56,953 nt of DNA from positions 1 to 56,953 of the forward strand of contig CAYVKG010000021.1 in NCBI GenBank assembly GCA_964451955.1, read 5' to 3'. Source of the stretch: JAPLNB01 sp964451955. GTDB taxonomy: Bacteria; Planctomycetota; Phycisphaerae; Tepidisphaerales; Tepidisphaeraceae. Shown here one piece after another: positions 50,434 through 56,953 of the stretch (positions within the stretch are counted from its first letter, which is position 1; each line of letters opens with the position of its first letter). Made by a program: the position numbers and the translations under genes. Under the pieces are notes generated by a model that worked only from the letters and a program-made list of their open reading frames with translations, did no database searches and was not told the DNA's origin.

Positions 50434-51798
50434 TTAGCCTGGTTGGTGGCCAGGTTTACCGGGCGCGAGTGCCCATCTTGATGACGTCAGATGAGCGTTT
50501 AACGTCACTGACGACAAGCAGGATGAACCTGCCGCCGACGAGTATAGCGCACCTTGCGACGCTAAAGAAGTTCCGCCCGTTGAGGGCAACGCGCCACCCG
50601 TGAGCGTGAGCAGAATGTCCCGAGCGAGGACGGGCCGACCGATTCGGCACCCGGTTCCGAGGTCTTTGCCTTGGGCTCTCGGTCGCGTGTCTGCAAGAGT
50701 TCGGATCTGCAGGCGTTTTCGCGCTGCATCCTCATCGACCAACCCGATGAAGCGCCACAGTTTCCGGCGGACTATTGCGGCAAACAGCCCGCACGGGTTT
50801 GTTTTCCCGATTCGCTTGGCATGCTCGGCAGCCGCCACGAACCGAAGCCGACCCGACTCGCCGTCGGCCACGAGCCCCTCGGCGGCCGCTTGTGTGAACA
50901 GCCGCAGCAGACGATGGGTGTCCGTCAGGTCTTCCGACGCGATTCGACGCAGATTCGGGTTGGTCACGTCTGCGGGGCGTGTTTGCACACCATCGCCCGC
51001 CCGCGTGGCGGGTTTCTGGTTTCCAGATCTCGAAGAGAGTTTTCTGTCCTTATAGAGGGGTGGCGATTTAGTGACGGCGGCCGGTCGCGGGGGTGGCGAT
51101 TGGGGAACTAGCATCTTGGGTGTGCCAACCCAATCGAAATTCACGCGGACACTGACGCCAAAACGGTTCATCCGATTCTGCGGCGTCCTCTCCAACTCCA
51201 GCCAGCACATCCGCGCCAGGCACTGCCGGGCAGCCTTCACGTTGCGCAGGTGCACACCGAATACCTCCGCAACCCAAGACGCTTTGCACGTCCCGCTCGT
51301 CTCACACCGCCCGTTTCGGTAGTAGACGCACCGAAGCAGGTGCCCCAGCACGACGGCCATGACCGCCCGCGAAGGACCGCCGGAAAGGAAACGCAGGGTG
51401 CGACGGGGAACCGGCACCTTCCGGCGATGGTTGGCGACCATGGCCAGCATGGACCCCAGTTGCGGATTGTCTATCGGCGTGAGCGGCCGTATGCAAGAAT
51501 CGGACCAACTCAGCAGTCCCGCCTGCTCCAGCCTCTTCACCGATGCCCGCAGGTGCTTTCCGCCGGCGCCGCCCACCAACGTGTGCAGTTCGGGGATGCC
51601 GTACCGTGGAATTCGCCCCGTTCTAGCCCCGCAGCGCCTCGCCACAAGCTCAAAACAGGCAAACCATACCCGCAGGTCCAGCCGCCGGACGATCCCCCGT
51701 CTGTAGGCCAACCACGCCGCCAGCAGCGCCCTGGCTTCAATGAAACAAAAACCCCCGGCCGGCTTTCGCCGTGCCACGTTTGCGATGCCTCGATCCAT
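50434..51798 (-). CDS. Winged-helix replication-type protein
   Basis: 454 aa from ATG 51798 behind GGAGGGGG. The middle (about residues 60-225) has winged-helix-like units (YGIPELHTLVGGAGGKHLRASVKRLEQAGLLSW and ASWVAEVFGVHLRNVKAARQCLARMCWLELERT) in the order seen in plasmid and phage replication initiators. A proline-rich linker and a C-terminal helical part (DTHRLLRLFTQAAAEGLV) follow. It is close to the partition genes, so a replication or copy-control role for the element is plausible. The last about 60 residues look less conserved and the stop may be displaced. Confidence 0.6.
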   Translation of the reverse strand: MDRGIANVARRKPAGGFCFIEARALLAAWLAYRRGIVRRLDLRVWFACFELVARRCGARTGRIPRYGIPELHTLVGGAGGKHLRASVKRLEQAGLLSWSDSCIRPLTPIDNPQLGSMLAMVANHRRKVPVPRRTLRFLSGGPSRAVMAVVLGHLLRCVYYRNGRCETSGTCKASWVAEVFGVHLRNVKAARQCLARMCWLELERTPQNRMNRFGVSVRVNFDWVGTPKMLVPQSPPPRPAAVTKSPPLYKDRKLSSRSGNQKPATRAGDGVQTRPADVTNPNLRRIASEDLTDTHRLLRLFTQAAAEGLVADGESGRLRFVAAAEHAKRIGKTNPCGLFAAIVRRKLWRFIGLVDEDAARKRLQIRTLADTRPRAQGKDLGTGCRIGRPVLARDILLTLTGGALPSTGGTSLASQGALYSSAAGSSCLSSVTLNAHLTSSRWALAPGKPGHQPG

Positions 51799-52147
51799 AC
51801 GCAATCCCCCTCCCACAGGCGACAGGAACGGGCGTCGCCGTTGCCCGTAGGCAGATGCCGGGATGGAAAGAACCGCCGCCGACGCCCGCGTGCATACCGA
51901 TTGACATGCGGCCGTGATTTGCGCTAGGCTCGACGTGATATCGGCATCCGGTGCGGATGATCGTCAGGCCAAGCGGGCAAGACGGCCCCCCAGCCGCCTT
52001 CCTGTTCCCCGTGCTGCCTCATTGCTGTTCTGTTTTTCACTGCCGGGCCACGGACCGTCCCCCCGGACGGCCCGGCCCCTCAGCCTTTCCCTATACCTCG
52101 ATGCGCTCACCGGGCGCAAGAGTGCAATTACCTTCACGCCCATGTCT

Positions 52148-52306
52148 GGAATTCCCGAATTCCGGAGTTCGGGAATTCCACGTTCGATTACCTCTTGCAC
52201 CTTTTTTCCAGACGCGCTAGACCCATGGCAGCACGTCATCCCGACAATCGGAGATCGGCACATCGCGAATTGCCGAGTTCCCGACTTACGGATGTCGGAC
52301 TAACAC
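52148..52306. repeat. Inverted-repeat array upstream of parA (candidate centromere/operator)
   Basis: A 12-bp perfect inverted repeat, GGAATTCCCGAA (52148-52159) and TTCGGGAATTCC (52168-52179), with an 8-bp spacer. Related half-sites follow to 52306: GAATTGCCGAGTTCCCGAC, and CCGAC / GTCGG with an 8-bp spacer. Such arrays beside parA usually bind the partner protein and serve as both promoter operator and partition site. The rest of 51799-52325 carries no supported gene. Confidence 0.6.
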
Positions 52307-52325
52307 CATTGATGAGGACGGGAAC

Positions 52326-53288
52326 ATGAACACGACCAACCACAACGGCATCGTCATCGCCGTCGGCAATCAGAAGGGCGGCGTCGGCAAGACCACCAAC
52401 ACCGTGCACCTGGCGGCGGCACTGGGCATGCGGGGCTACAAGTCCCTGATCATCGACCTGGACCCGGCGGCGGGCGCCACCAAACACCTTGGCGTTCCGG
52501 CCAACAGCTTCGCCGGAACACTCGAACTGCTCACGACGGAAGAGACCGTTGCCAGCCTGGCCGTCAGCGAGAACCTGCCTCGGGGCGTGGATCTGATCCC
52601 CTCGCGGCCTCAGCTCTCGGAAATCGACAGCCTGCTCTCGAAATACGTGGACCGAACGACCATCCTCGACCGACCCTTGGGCCCCGCCCGGGGCCATTAC
52701 GATTTCATCTTCCTCGACACCGCTCCGGCCGCGGCGTCCGTCCCGACCGTCGCCGCTTACTCCACCGCCGATTGGTTTCTGCTGTCGGCGTTTCCACATC
52801 CGCTGTCGCTTGCAGGCTTGACCGAAGCGTTCAACGACATCGCCGATGTGCGAAAGCACCGAAATCCCCGCCTGGAGGTGCTGGGCGTTGTCTTCACCAA
52901 CGTGGACGGTCGCGCCACCACGCTGCGCGCCCAGCTTGAGGCCGTCGTCAACGAAGCCCTTCCTGGCCGCCGTTTCCAGAACTTCATTTCTCAGGCCGTC
53001 ATCCTCCCCAAGCTGTCGGGGGAGGGGAGGACCCTGTTTCAGCTCCCCAGACATGAAAAACTCACCGTCGCGATGCAATACCAGCTTCTCTCTGCCGAGG
53101 TCGAGCATCGCGTCCGTAATCGGGAGGCGTTTCTCGCCGGCACCCTGGACCCCGTGCCCTACAAGCGGTTGTTGATATCCACTGGCAACGGCTCTGCATC
53201 CACCGCACAGCAGGAACTGCCCACAGAGATCCCGGCTCATCCAGCCGCTCTGTTGGCCGTCAGATCCAGCGATGGCAATGAGCATTAG
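52326..53288 (+). CDS. parA: ParA-family partition ATPase
   Basis: 320 aa. Deviant Walker A GNQKGGVGKTTNTVHLAAALG at about residues 14-34, switch regions LIIDLDPAAGATKHLG and DFIFLDTAPAAASVPTVAAY, all typical of ParA/Soj proteins. It lacks an N-terminal DNA-binding domain, so the partner protein probably provides repression. A C-terminal extension of about 40 residues is Ser/Ala-rich. GAGGACGGG precedes ATG 52326. Presence of a partition system on an integrated element suggests that it replicates or persists as a circle. Confidence 0.93.
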   Translation: MNTTNHNGIVIAVGNQKGGVGKTTNTVHLAAALGMRGYKSLIIDLDPAAGATKHLGVPANSFAGTLELLTTEETVASLAVSENLPRGVDLIPSRPQLSEIDSLLSKYVDRTTILDRPLGPARGHYDFIFLDTAPAAASVPTVAAYSTADWFLLSAFPHPLSLAGLTEAFNDIADVRKHRNPRLEVLGVVFTNVDGRATTLRAQLEAVVNEALPGRRFQNFISQAVILPKLSGEGRTLFQLPRHEKLTVAMQYQLLSAEVEHRVRNREAFLAGTLDPVPYKRLLISTGNGSASTAQQELPTEIPAHPAALLAVRSSDGNEH

Positions 53289-53298
53289 GGAGATGAAC

Positions 53299-53757
53299 AT
53301 GCCCAAGACCATCGAAAGGCCCGTCCCCAGCAGCTCCGTCGCCCGGCTCTTTGACCACCGCGCCGCCGCCCGTGCCATCGCCGAGCCGAAGGCCCTGGCA
53401 ATGCCCGCGTCCGAAACCGTCCCAACGGAGCCCATCGTCGATACAAGCGCGCCGGCCACTCCGATGAGCCAACCGAAGCTCGTGAAACGGGAACTGGTTC
53501 TGACCCTTGAGACCGACGAAGCCCTCAACTGTCTGGTCAGCGCCCTTCGGCAGGCCACGGGCACGCGACTGAACGCCAGCCATGTTGTTCGCGCGATGCT
53601 CCGGGTCGTGGCGAATGTCATCCCCAGGATCGCCGGGCAGGCTAACTGCCCGATCCCATTGCGTCTTCCCCCCAAAGCCAGGGGGCAGGAAGCCCAGCGG
53701 GACGCGTTTGAGCAGCAGCTGGCCGACCTGATTGCCAGCACGCTCAAGGGCACATGA
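53299..53757 (+). CDS. ParA partner protein (predicted)
   Basis: 152 aa, 10 bp after parA. Disordered, proline-rich N-terminal half, then KRELVLTLETDEALNCLVSALRQATGTRLNASHVVRAMLRVVANVIPRI, which has the strand-helix-helix order of a ribbon-helix-helix or similar small DNA-binding fold. It is not a ParB with a nuclease-like domain. As the gene after parA it is the likely centromere-binding partner. GGGAGATG precedes ATG 53299. Confidence 0.75.
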   Translation: MPKTIERPVPSSSVARLFDHRAAARAIAEPKALAMPASETVPTEPIVDTSAPATPMSQPKLVKRELVLTLETDEALNCLVSALRQATGTRLNASHVVRAMLRVVANVIPRIAGQANCPIPLRLPPKARGQEAQRDAFEQQLADLIASTLKGT

Positions 53758-53994
53758 CGAACTCAGGCGAAAGACGCCGGCGGTCTGAAGATTTCATGTC
53801 ACACCGGGCGGCTTCAACTCCATAACGCCGTTTGAATGCGCTCGATGCTCTTTGCATGCACACGTCGGGTAGACGCTCGGCACCACATCCCGGCCGCCCC
53901 TCGCCATCACCGCGGGGCCGGCCGAGAGACCGGTGGTGCAGAGAGTTTTGATGGTTTTCAGAAAGCGTGTGATCCACGCAGAAAGGACCGACGT

Positions 53995-55026
53995 ATGCAG
54001 AACCTGACCGAGGCATCCCGCGAACTGTTCCGGAGGGGGCCCGACGAGTGCTTTTCCAGCCTTGCCGAGCTTCGCCAGCACTGCTGGAAGGAGAGGGAAA
54101 GCTCGGTGGACCGTTGGCAACCGCCCCAGGACATCCACATCCGTCCCGCGCAGGGCCGGCTGGACCTGGTGCTCGGCGCCGACGGCGACTACCGCCTGAA
54201 CGACTGGAGCTTCTCCCAGACCTGCAAGCTGGCCGCCGTCAGCAAGGACACGCTCAACAAGCTGTCCGCAGACACGGCCGCCAAGGTGCTGGAAGAAACG
54301 CTGCCCTCCGGCAGCAAGCCCATCCAGGCATTCACGTCCGACAATCTGATTCGCTCGATTCACGGAGCCGCCTACACGCGGCTTCACAATTCAGACCTGC
54401 TGAACATCGTGGGCGAGTTCGCCACCGACTTTCAGCCGCCGCAGACGGCGGCCGGCGGAGGCACCGGCCTGTACTGCGGCGAACAGGACATGTTCGTCTT
54501 TCTCATCGATCCCACGGGCTGGGCGGAAATCGATGGCCAGGCCTTCGCGCCAGGGTTCTTCCTCTGGAATTCCGAGGTCGGCCGCCGCTCCGTGGGCATC
54601 CAGACCTTCTGGTTCCAGGCCATCTGCCAGAACCACATCGTCTGGGACGCCGTTGAGGTCGTGGATTTCGCCCGCAAGCACACGGCCAACGTCCACGAGT
54701 GCCTCACCCAGATCCGCCGTCACATCGAGACGCTCGTCGCCAAACGCGATGCGCGCCGCGATGGGTTCTCCCGCGTCATGGCCAAGGCCTTCAAGGCCAA
54801 ACTCGGCGACAGCGCGGAGGACGTGGCCAAGATCCTCGCCAAGCAGGGCATTCCGCGGGATTTCGCGAGCCAAGCGTTGGCGATCGCCCATGAAGCGGGC
54901 CGATTCACCATCTTTTCGCTGGTGGATGCGCTCACGCGCATCGCGGGCCAGTGCAAGTTCGCCGGCGACCGACTGGAGATGGATACCAAGGCGGGCTCGC
55001 TGCTTGCGCTTGCCCAGGCCGCATAG
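53995..55026 (+). CDS. DUF932 phage/plasmid-like protein
   Basis: 343 aa. DYRLNDWSFSQTCKLAAVSKDTLNKLSADTAAKVLEETL, AFTSDNLIRSIHGAAYTRLHNSDLLNIV and GLYCGEQDMFVFLIDP match the DUF932 family found on plasmids, phages and integrative elements, whose biochemical role is not known. The last third contains HIVWDAVEVVDFARKHTANVHECLTQIRRHIE. AGAAAGGA precedes ATG 53995. It follows the partition genes and could be involved in DNA maintenance or defence evasion. Confidence 0.85.
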   Translation: MQNLTEASRELFRRGPDECFSSLAELRQHCWKERESSVDRWQPPQDIHIRPAQGRLDLVLGADGDYRLNDWSFSQTCKLAAVSKDTLNKLSADTAAKVLEETLPSGSKPIQAFTSDNLIRSIHGAAYTRLHNSDLLNIVGEFATDFQPPQTAAGGGTGLYCGEQDMFVFLIDPTGWAEIDGQAFAPGFFLWNSEVGRRSVGIQTFWFQAICQNHIVWDAVEVVDFARKHTANVHECLTQIRRHIETLVAKRDARRDGFSRVMAKAFKAKLGDSAEDVAKILAKQGIPRDFASQALAIAHEAGRFTIFSLVDALTRIAGQCKFAGDRLEMDTKAGSLLALAQAA

Positions 55027-55103
55027 GAGTTCTTCTTTTAAGGTGTTTGAGGCTTTTCCGCACCACCGTGCCTCTCACCCAATTGCCATTCAAAGGGGGG
55101 AAC

Positions 55104-55367
55104 ATGCACCACAGAGACAACCAACGGGTCAGTCAGCACGATCCCGTTTCCAGCAGGCGCACAGCATCCCGGCACAATGCCACGCGGCAACAGCTGCATG
55201 GCAGGCGCCTGTGTACAAGCTGCCGAGTCTTCGCCATGGGCGATGCTCGCCGTAAACCCAGACAGCGAAGCCCACCACCATCACGAGCTGGCATGTCCCA
55301 GGTCACGTCCGGCGGGCGGGTTGCCATAACGGTCAGTGAGACTTCGATGGAGGACCGTTATGGCTAA
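55104..55367 (+). CDS. Possible 87-aa basic protein
   Basis: ATG 55104 follows a strong AAAGGGGGG site. MHHRDNQRVSQHDPVSSRRTASRHNATRQQLHGRRLCTSCRVFAMGDARRKPRQR is rich in Arg, Ser and His and contains one CTSC pair; the rest is low-complexity. Its end overlaps the start of the next gene and its start-codon hairpin. It may be non-coding. Confidence 0.25.
   Translation: MHHRDNQRVSQHDPVSSRRTASRHNATRQQLHGRRLCTSCRVFAMGDARRKPRQRSPPPSRAGMSQVTSGGRVAITVSETSMEDRYG
55323..55364 (+). promoter_or_regulatory. Hairpin enclosing the start codon of the 55360 gene
   Basis: GCCATAACGGTC at 55323-55334 and GACCGTTATGGC at 55353-55364 are perfectly complementary over 12 bp with an 18-nt loop. The right arm contains the ATG (55360-55362), and GGAGG lies at the end of the loop, so translation would need the stem to open. 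Confidence 0.7.
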
Positions 55368-56724
55368 ACACGCCCAATACGAATTCACCTGGCCGAGCGC
55401 CGCCGCCCACGCGGCGCCTCTGCCCACTCCCCAACGCACTTCACAGCTTCTGCAACTGGAGTCGCTTCCCAACACCGCCAACACCAATTCGCCGCCCGCC
55501 GAAGACCTGCCGTCACGGTGGGACTTTGTCACCAAGTTCCCTGAGCCGCTGAAAGACGCGATCGACAACGGGCTTCTGGATCCCAGCGATGCAACTGAGG
55601 ACTCGGTGCGTGCGATTCACGAGGAACATGCCGAGCAGTGCCTCAGGCTCCTTCAGGCCATCGACGCGTTGGAGGAGGCCAGGCGACAGGGGACGGACCC
55701 CAGGACCCGCAAGAAACCCAGAACGGACAAAGCCCGGCAGAACATGGAACAGTATTTCACGACAGCGCCGGCAGCCCTGACCCGCCAGTTCGACGACCTC
55801 ATGGCCGCATATGAACGCGCCTTTGGCCAGGAGGCTGCCAATTCGTTCCGAACCGCAGTCCACGTCCGACATCGTTCTGCCCCGTTGCGCCCGGCGCCTG
55901 TAATCGCTCAAACCGTGACTGCGATTTCACCCGGCATTGAGAACGACGATGACATGGACCTGCTCGGAGGCCCGGCCATGCCCCATCCGCTGCCGCTGGA
56001 GTCCGCCGTTCAGAGCGGCGCTTTCGGCTACGAGGAGACCGGCGAGCCGATCTATCCCGCTCCCGACGAGATTCAGGCCATCACCGAACATCACGCCGAG
56101 CGCCTCATGGAATTGCGTCATGCCTTGCAGGCCGCCGAGAACGACGCGACTGCGGCCACTCAGGGCCAGCGCCAGGCGGCCTGTCGTGAAAAGGACGGTG
56201 CCCTCTCAGCCTACCAGGCTGCCCTGGGCCTGTATGCGGAAGACTTCGGCGACGCAGCGGCCCAGCTCCTGGATGCCTGGGTCCACCATCAGGTGGACAC
56301 GGCCAACGCCCCCGTGCATTACGACCCCGGCCACCCTTGGTATTACCTCAAGCGCGGCGACAACCGCCCGCCGATGCCGGTCGACCAGATACCGCCTGCA
56401 GCTCAAGACTGCCGCATCATCCGCTTCAAGCTCCCCCGCGACCGCCGAAAACGGAACGCCAGACTTCGCGAGATGCTCCGGACCCAGCGCGACCAGCTCC
56501 AGGCCGACCGCCAGCGGTACATCGAGCTGGTGGAGAACGGAATTGCCGCCGTCAGTCAATTCGACCGAACCATTGCCCATGATGACGATGATGAGCTGGC
56601 CTGGGCCTCGGCAGTGGCCCTCAAGCACCGTCACATCGCCAACGACCTGTCCCAGATCGCCCGCATCGAGCGCCAGCTCCACGAAACCGCCGAATTGCCC
56701 GACGATGCACCCGATGCGGCCTGA
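55360..56724 (+). CDS. Unknown element protein (454 aa)
   Basis: No signal peptide or membrane segment. Mainly helical, in two similar-looking halves: DATEDSVRAIHEEHAEQCLRLLQAIDALEEARRQGTD near residue 80 and PDEIQAITEHHAERLMELRHALQAAENDA near 240. Each is followed by a segment ending FGQEAANSF or FGDAAAQLL, so it may be an internal duplication. The C-terminal part is basic and coiled-coil-like. Family unknown. Start ATG 55360 is inside a 12-bp hairpin. Last complete gene of the window. Confidence 0.7.
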   Translation: MAKHAQYEFTWPSAAAHAAPLPTPQRTSQLLQLESLPNTANTNSPPAEDLPSRWDFVTKFPEPLKDAIDNGLLDPSDATEDSVRAIHEEHAEQCLRLLQAIDALEEARRQGTDPRTRKKPRTDKARQNMEQYFTTAPAALTRQFDDLMAAYERAFGQEAANSFRTAVHVRHRSAPLRPAPVIAQTVTAISPGIENDDDMDLLGGPAMPHPLPLESAVQSGAFGYEETGEPIYPAPDEIQAITEHHAERLMELRHALQAAENDATAATQGQRQAACREKDGALSAYQAALGLYAEDFGDAAAQLLDAWVHHQVDTANAPVHYDPGHPWYYLKRGDNRPPMPVDQIPPAAQDCRIIRFKLPRDRRKRNARLREMLRTQRDQLQADRQRYIELVENGIAAVSQFDRTIAHDDDDELAWASAVALKHRHIANDLSQIARIERQLHETAELPDDAPDAA

Positions 56725-56818
56725 TGCGACCGCCGCCTGTGCAACATGCAGGCGGCAGCTCGCCATAACCCTTGTAAGCCAAGGGTGTGCCGGTGGGCAT
56801 TACGAAAGGAAGGTCATT

Positions 56819-56953
56819 ATGTCCAACAGCAACAACGGCAATGCTCAGGTAAGCGAAAACAATCGGCCGGCGCAGACGATCCGCTACGGGGCCATCAAGG
56901 CCACGATCTGGCGGAACCCGACCCGCAACGGCACGATGTACAGCACCACCGTC
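56819..56953 (+). CDS. Small element protein, IR-x-G-x-I-x-A-x-IW family (partial)
   Basis: 45 codons before the window ends: MSNSNNGNAQVSENNRPAQTIRYGAIKATIWRNPTRNGTMYSTTV. IRYGAIKATIW aligns with IRLGTIRAAIW of the protein at 26555, and the following polar strand is similar, so it is a second member of that family within the element. The N-terminal about 18 residues are Asn/Ser-rich. GAAAGGAAGG precedes ATG 56819. Confidence 0.75.
   Translation, partial: MSNSNNGNAQVSENNRPAQTIRYGAIKATIWRNPTRNGTMYSTTV

Overview
The window is GC-rich DNA from a Gram-negative-type bacterium. The mix of genes (pyruvoyl arginine decarboxylase, deoxyhypusine-synthase-like protein, DUF6448 and several small protein families that I associate with Planctomycetota mobile elements) suggests a planctomycete or close relative. 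This is an inference from family resemblance only; there is no rRNA or complete tRNA to confirm it.

Region 1 (1-300) looks like an integration boundary: the 3' half of a tRNA-Pro(UGG) on the minus strand, with no 5' half beside it, followed by three TCGACC repeats phased at exactly 10 bp. If this is a displaced attachment site, everything to its right is inside a large element whose intact tRNA lies beyond the window.

Region 2 (0.35-22 kb) carries stress and dormancy functions. A nitric-oxide module (44-aa protein, hemerythrin, RIC/ScdA di-iron repair protein, exported DUF6448 protein) faces a TetR regulator and a quinol NO reductase, and two matching 18-bp operators lie between them. A remnant of a second DUF6448 gene is followed by the proton-translocating transhydrogenase genes pntAA-pntAB-pntB, a helical-repeat protein and an NhaR-like LysR regulator. 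Next come four Rnk/GreA-C-like proteins, two ribosome-hibernation-factor-like proteins and a pair of unknown paralogues, with a truncated homospermidine synthase among them. A polyamine operon (pyruvoyl arginine decarboxylase, agmatinase, DHS-like enzyme), an MscS channel fused to a ParB-like domain and a DUF2252 protein complete the block.

Region 3 (23.3-38.6 kb) is a conjugative or mobilizable element core. Small genes, ArdA antirestriction protein and an orphan DNA methyltransferase all read towards a roughly 0.77-kb gene-free stretch (candidate oriT). It is followed by a ribbon-helix-helix protein, a MOBF relaxase-helicase, a coupling protein, two envelope coiled-coil proteins, a membrane protein and a tyrosine integrase. 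Most of the small leading genes sit behind long inverted repeats whose right arm contains the Shine-Dalgarno sequence.

Region 4 (39-48.3 kb) is a seven-gene, same-strand candidate defence system: DNA methyltransferase, an unknown 182-aa protein, a PLD-nuclease/SF2-helicase fusion, a 66-aa protein, a DndD/Rad50-like ATPase with a zinc hook, a 131-aa protein and a PHP-SMC (TrlF-type) ATPase.

Region 5 (48.5-56.95 kb) holds a basic unknown protein, an approximately 0.9-kb hairpin-dense segment that may be a structured RNA, a replication-type winged-helix protein, a ParA/partner partition pair with an inverted-repeat array upstream, a DUF932 protein and further element genes, the last one cut by the window end.
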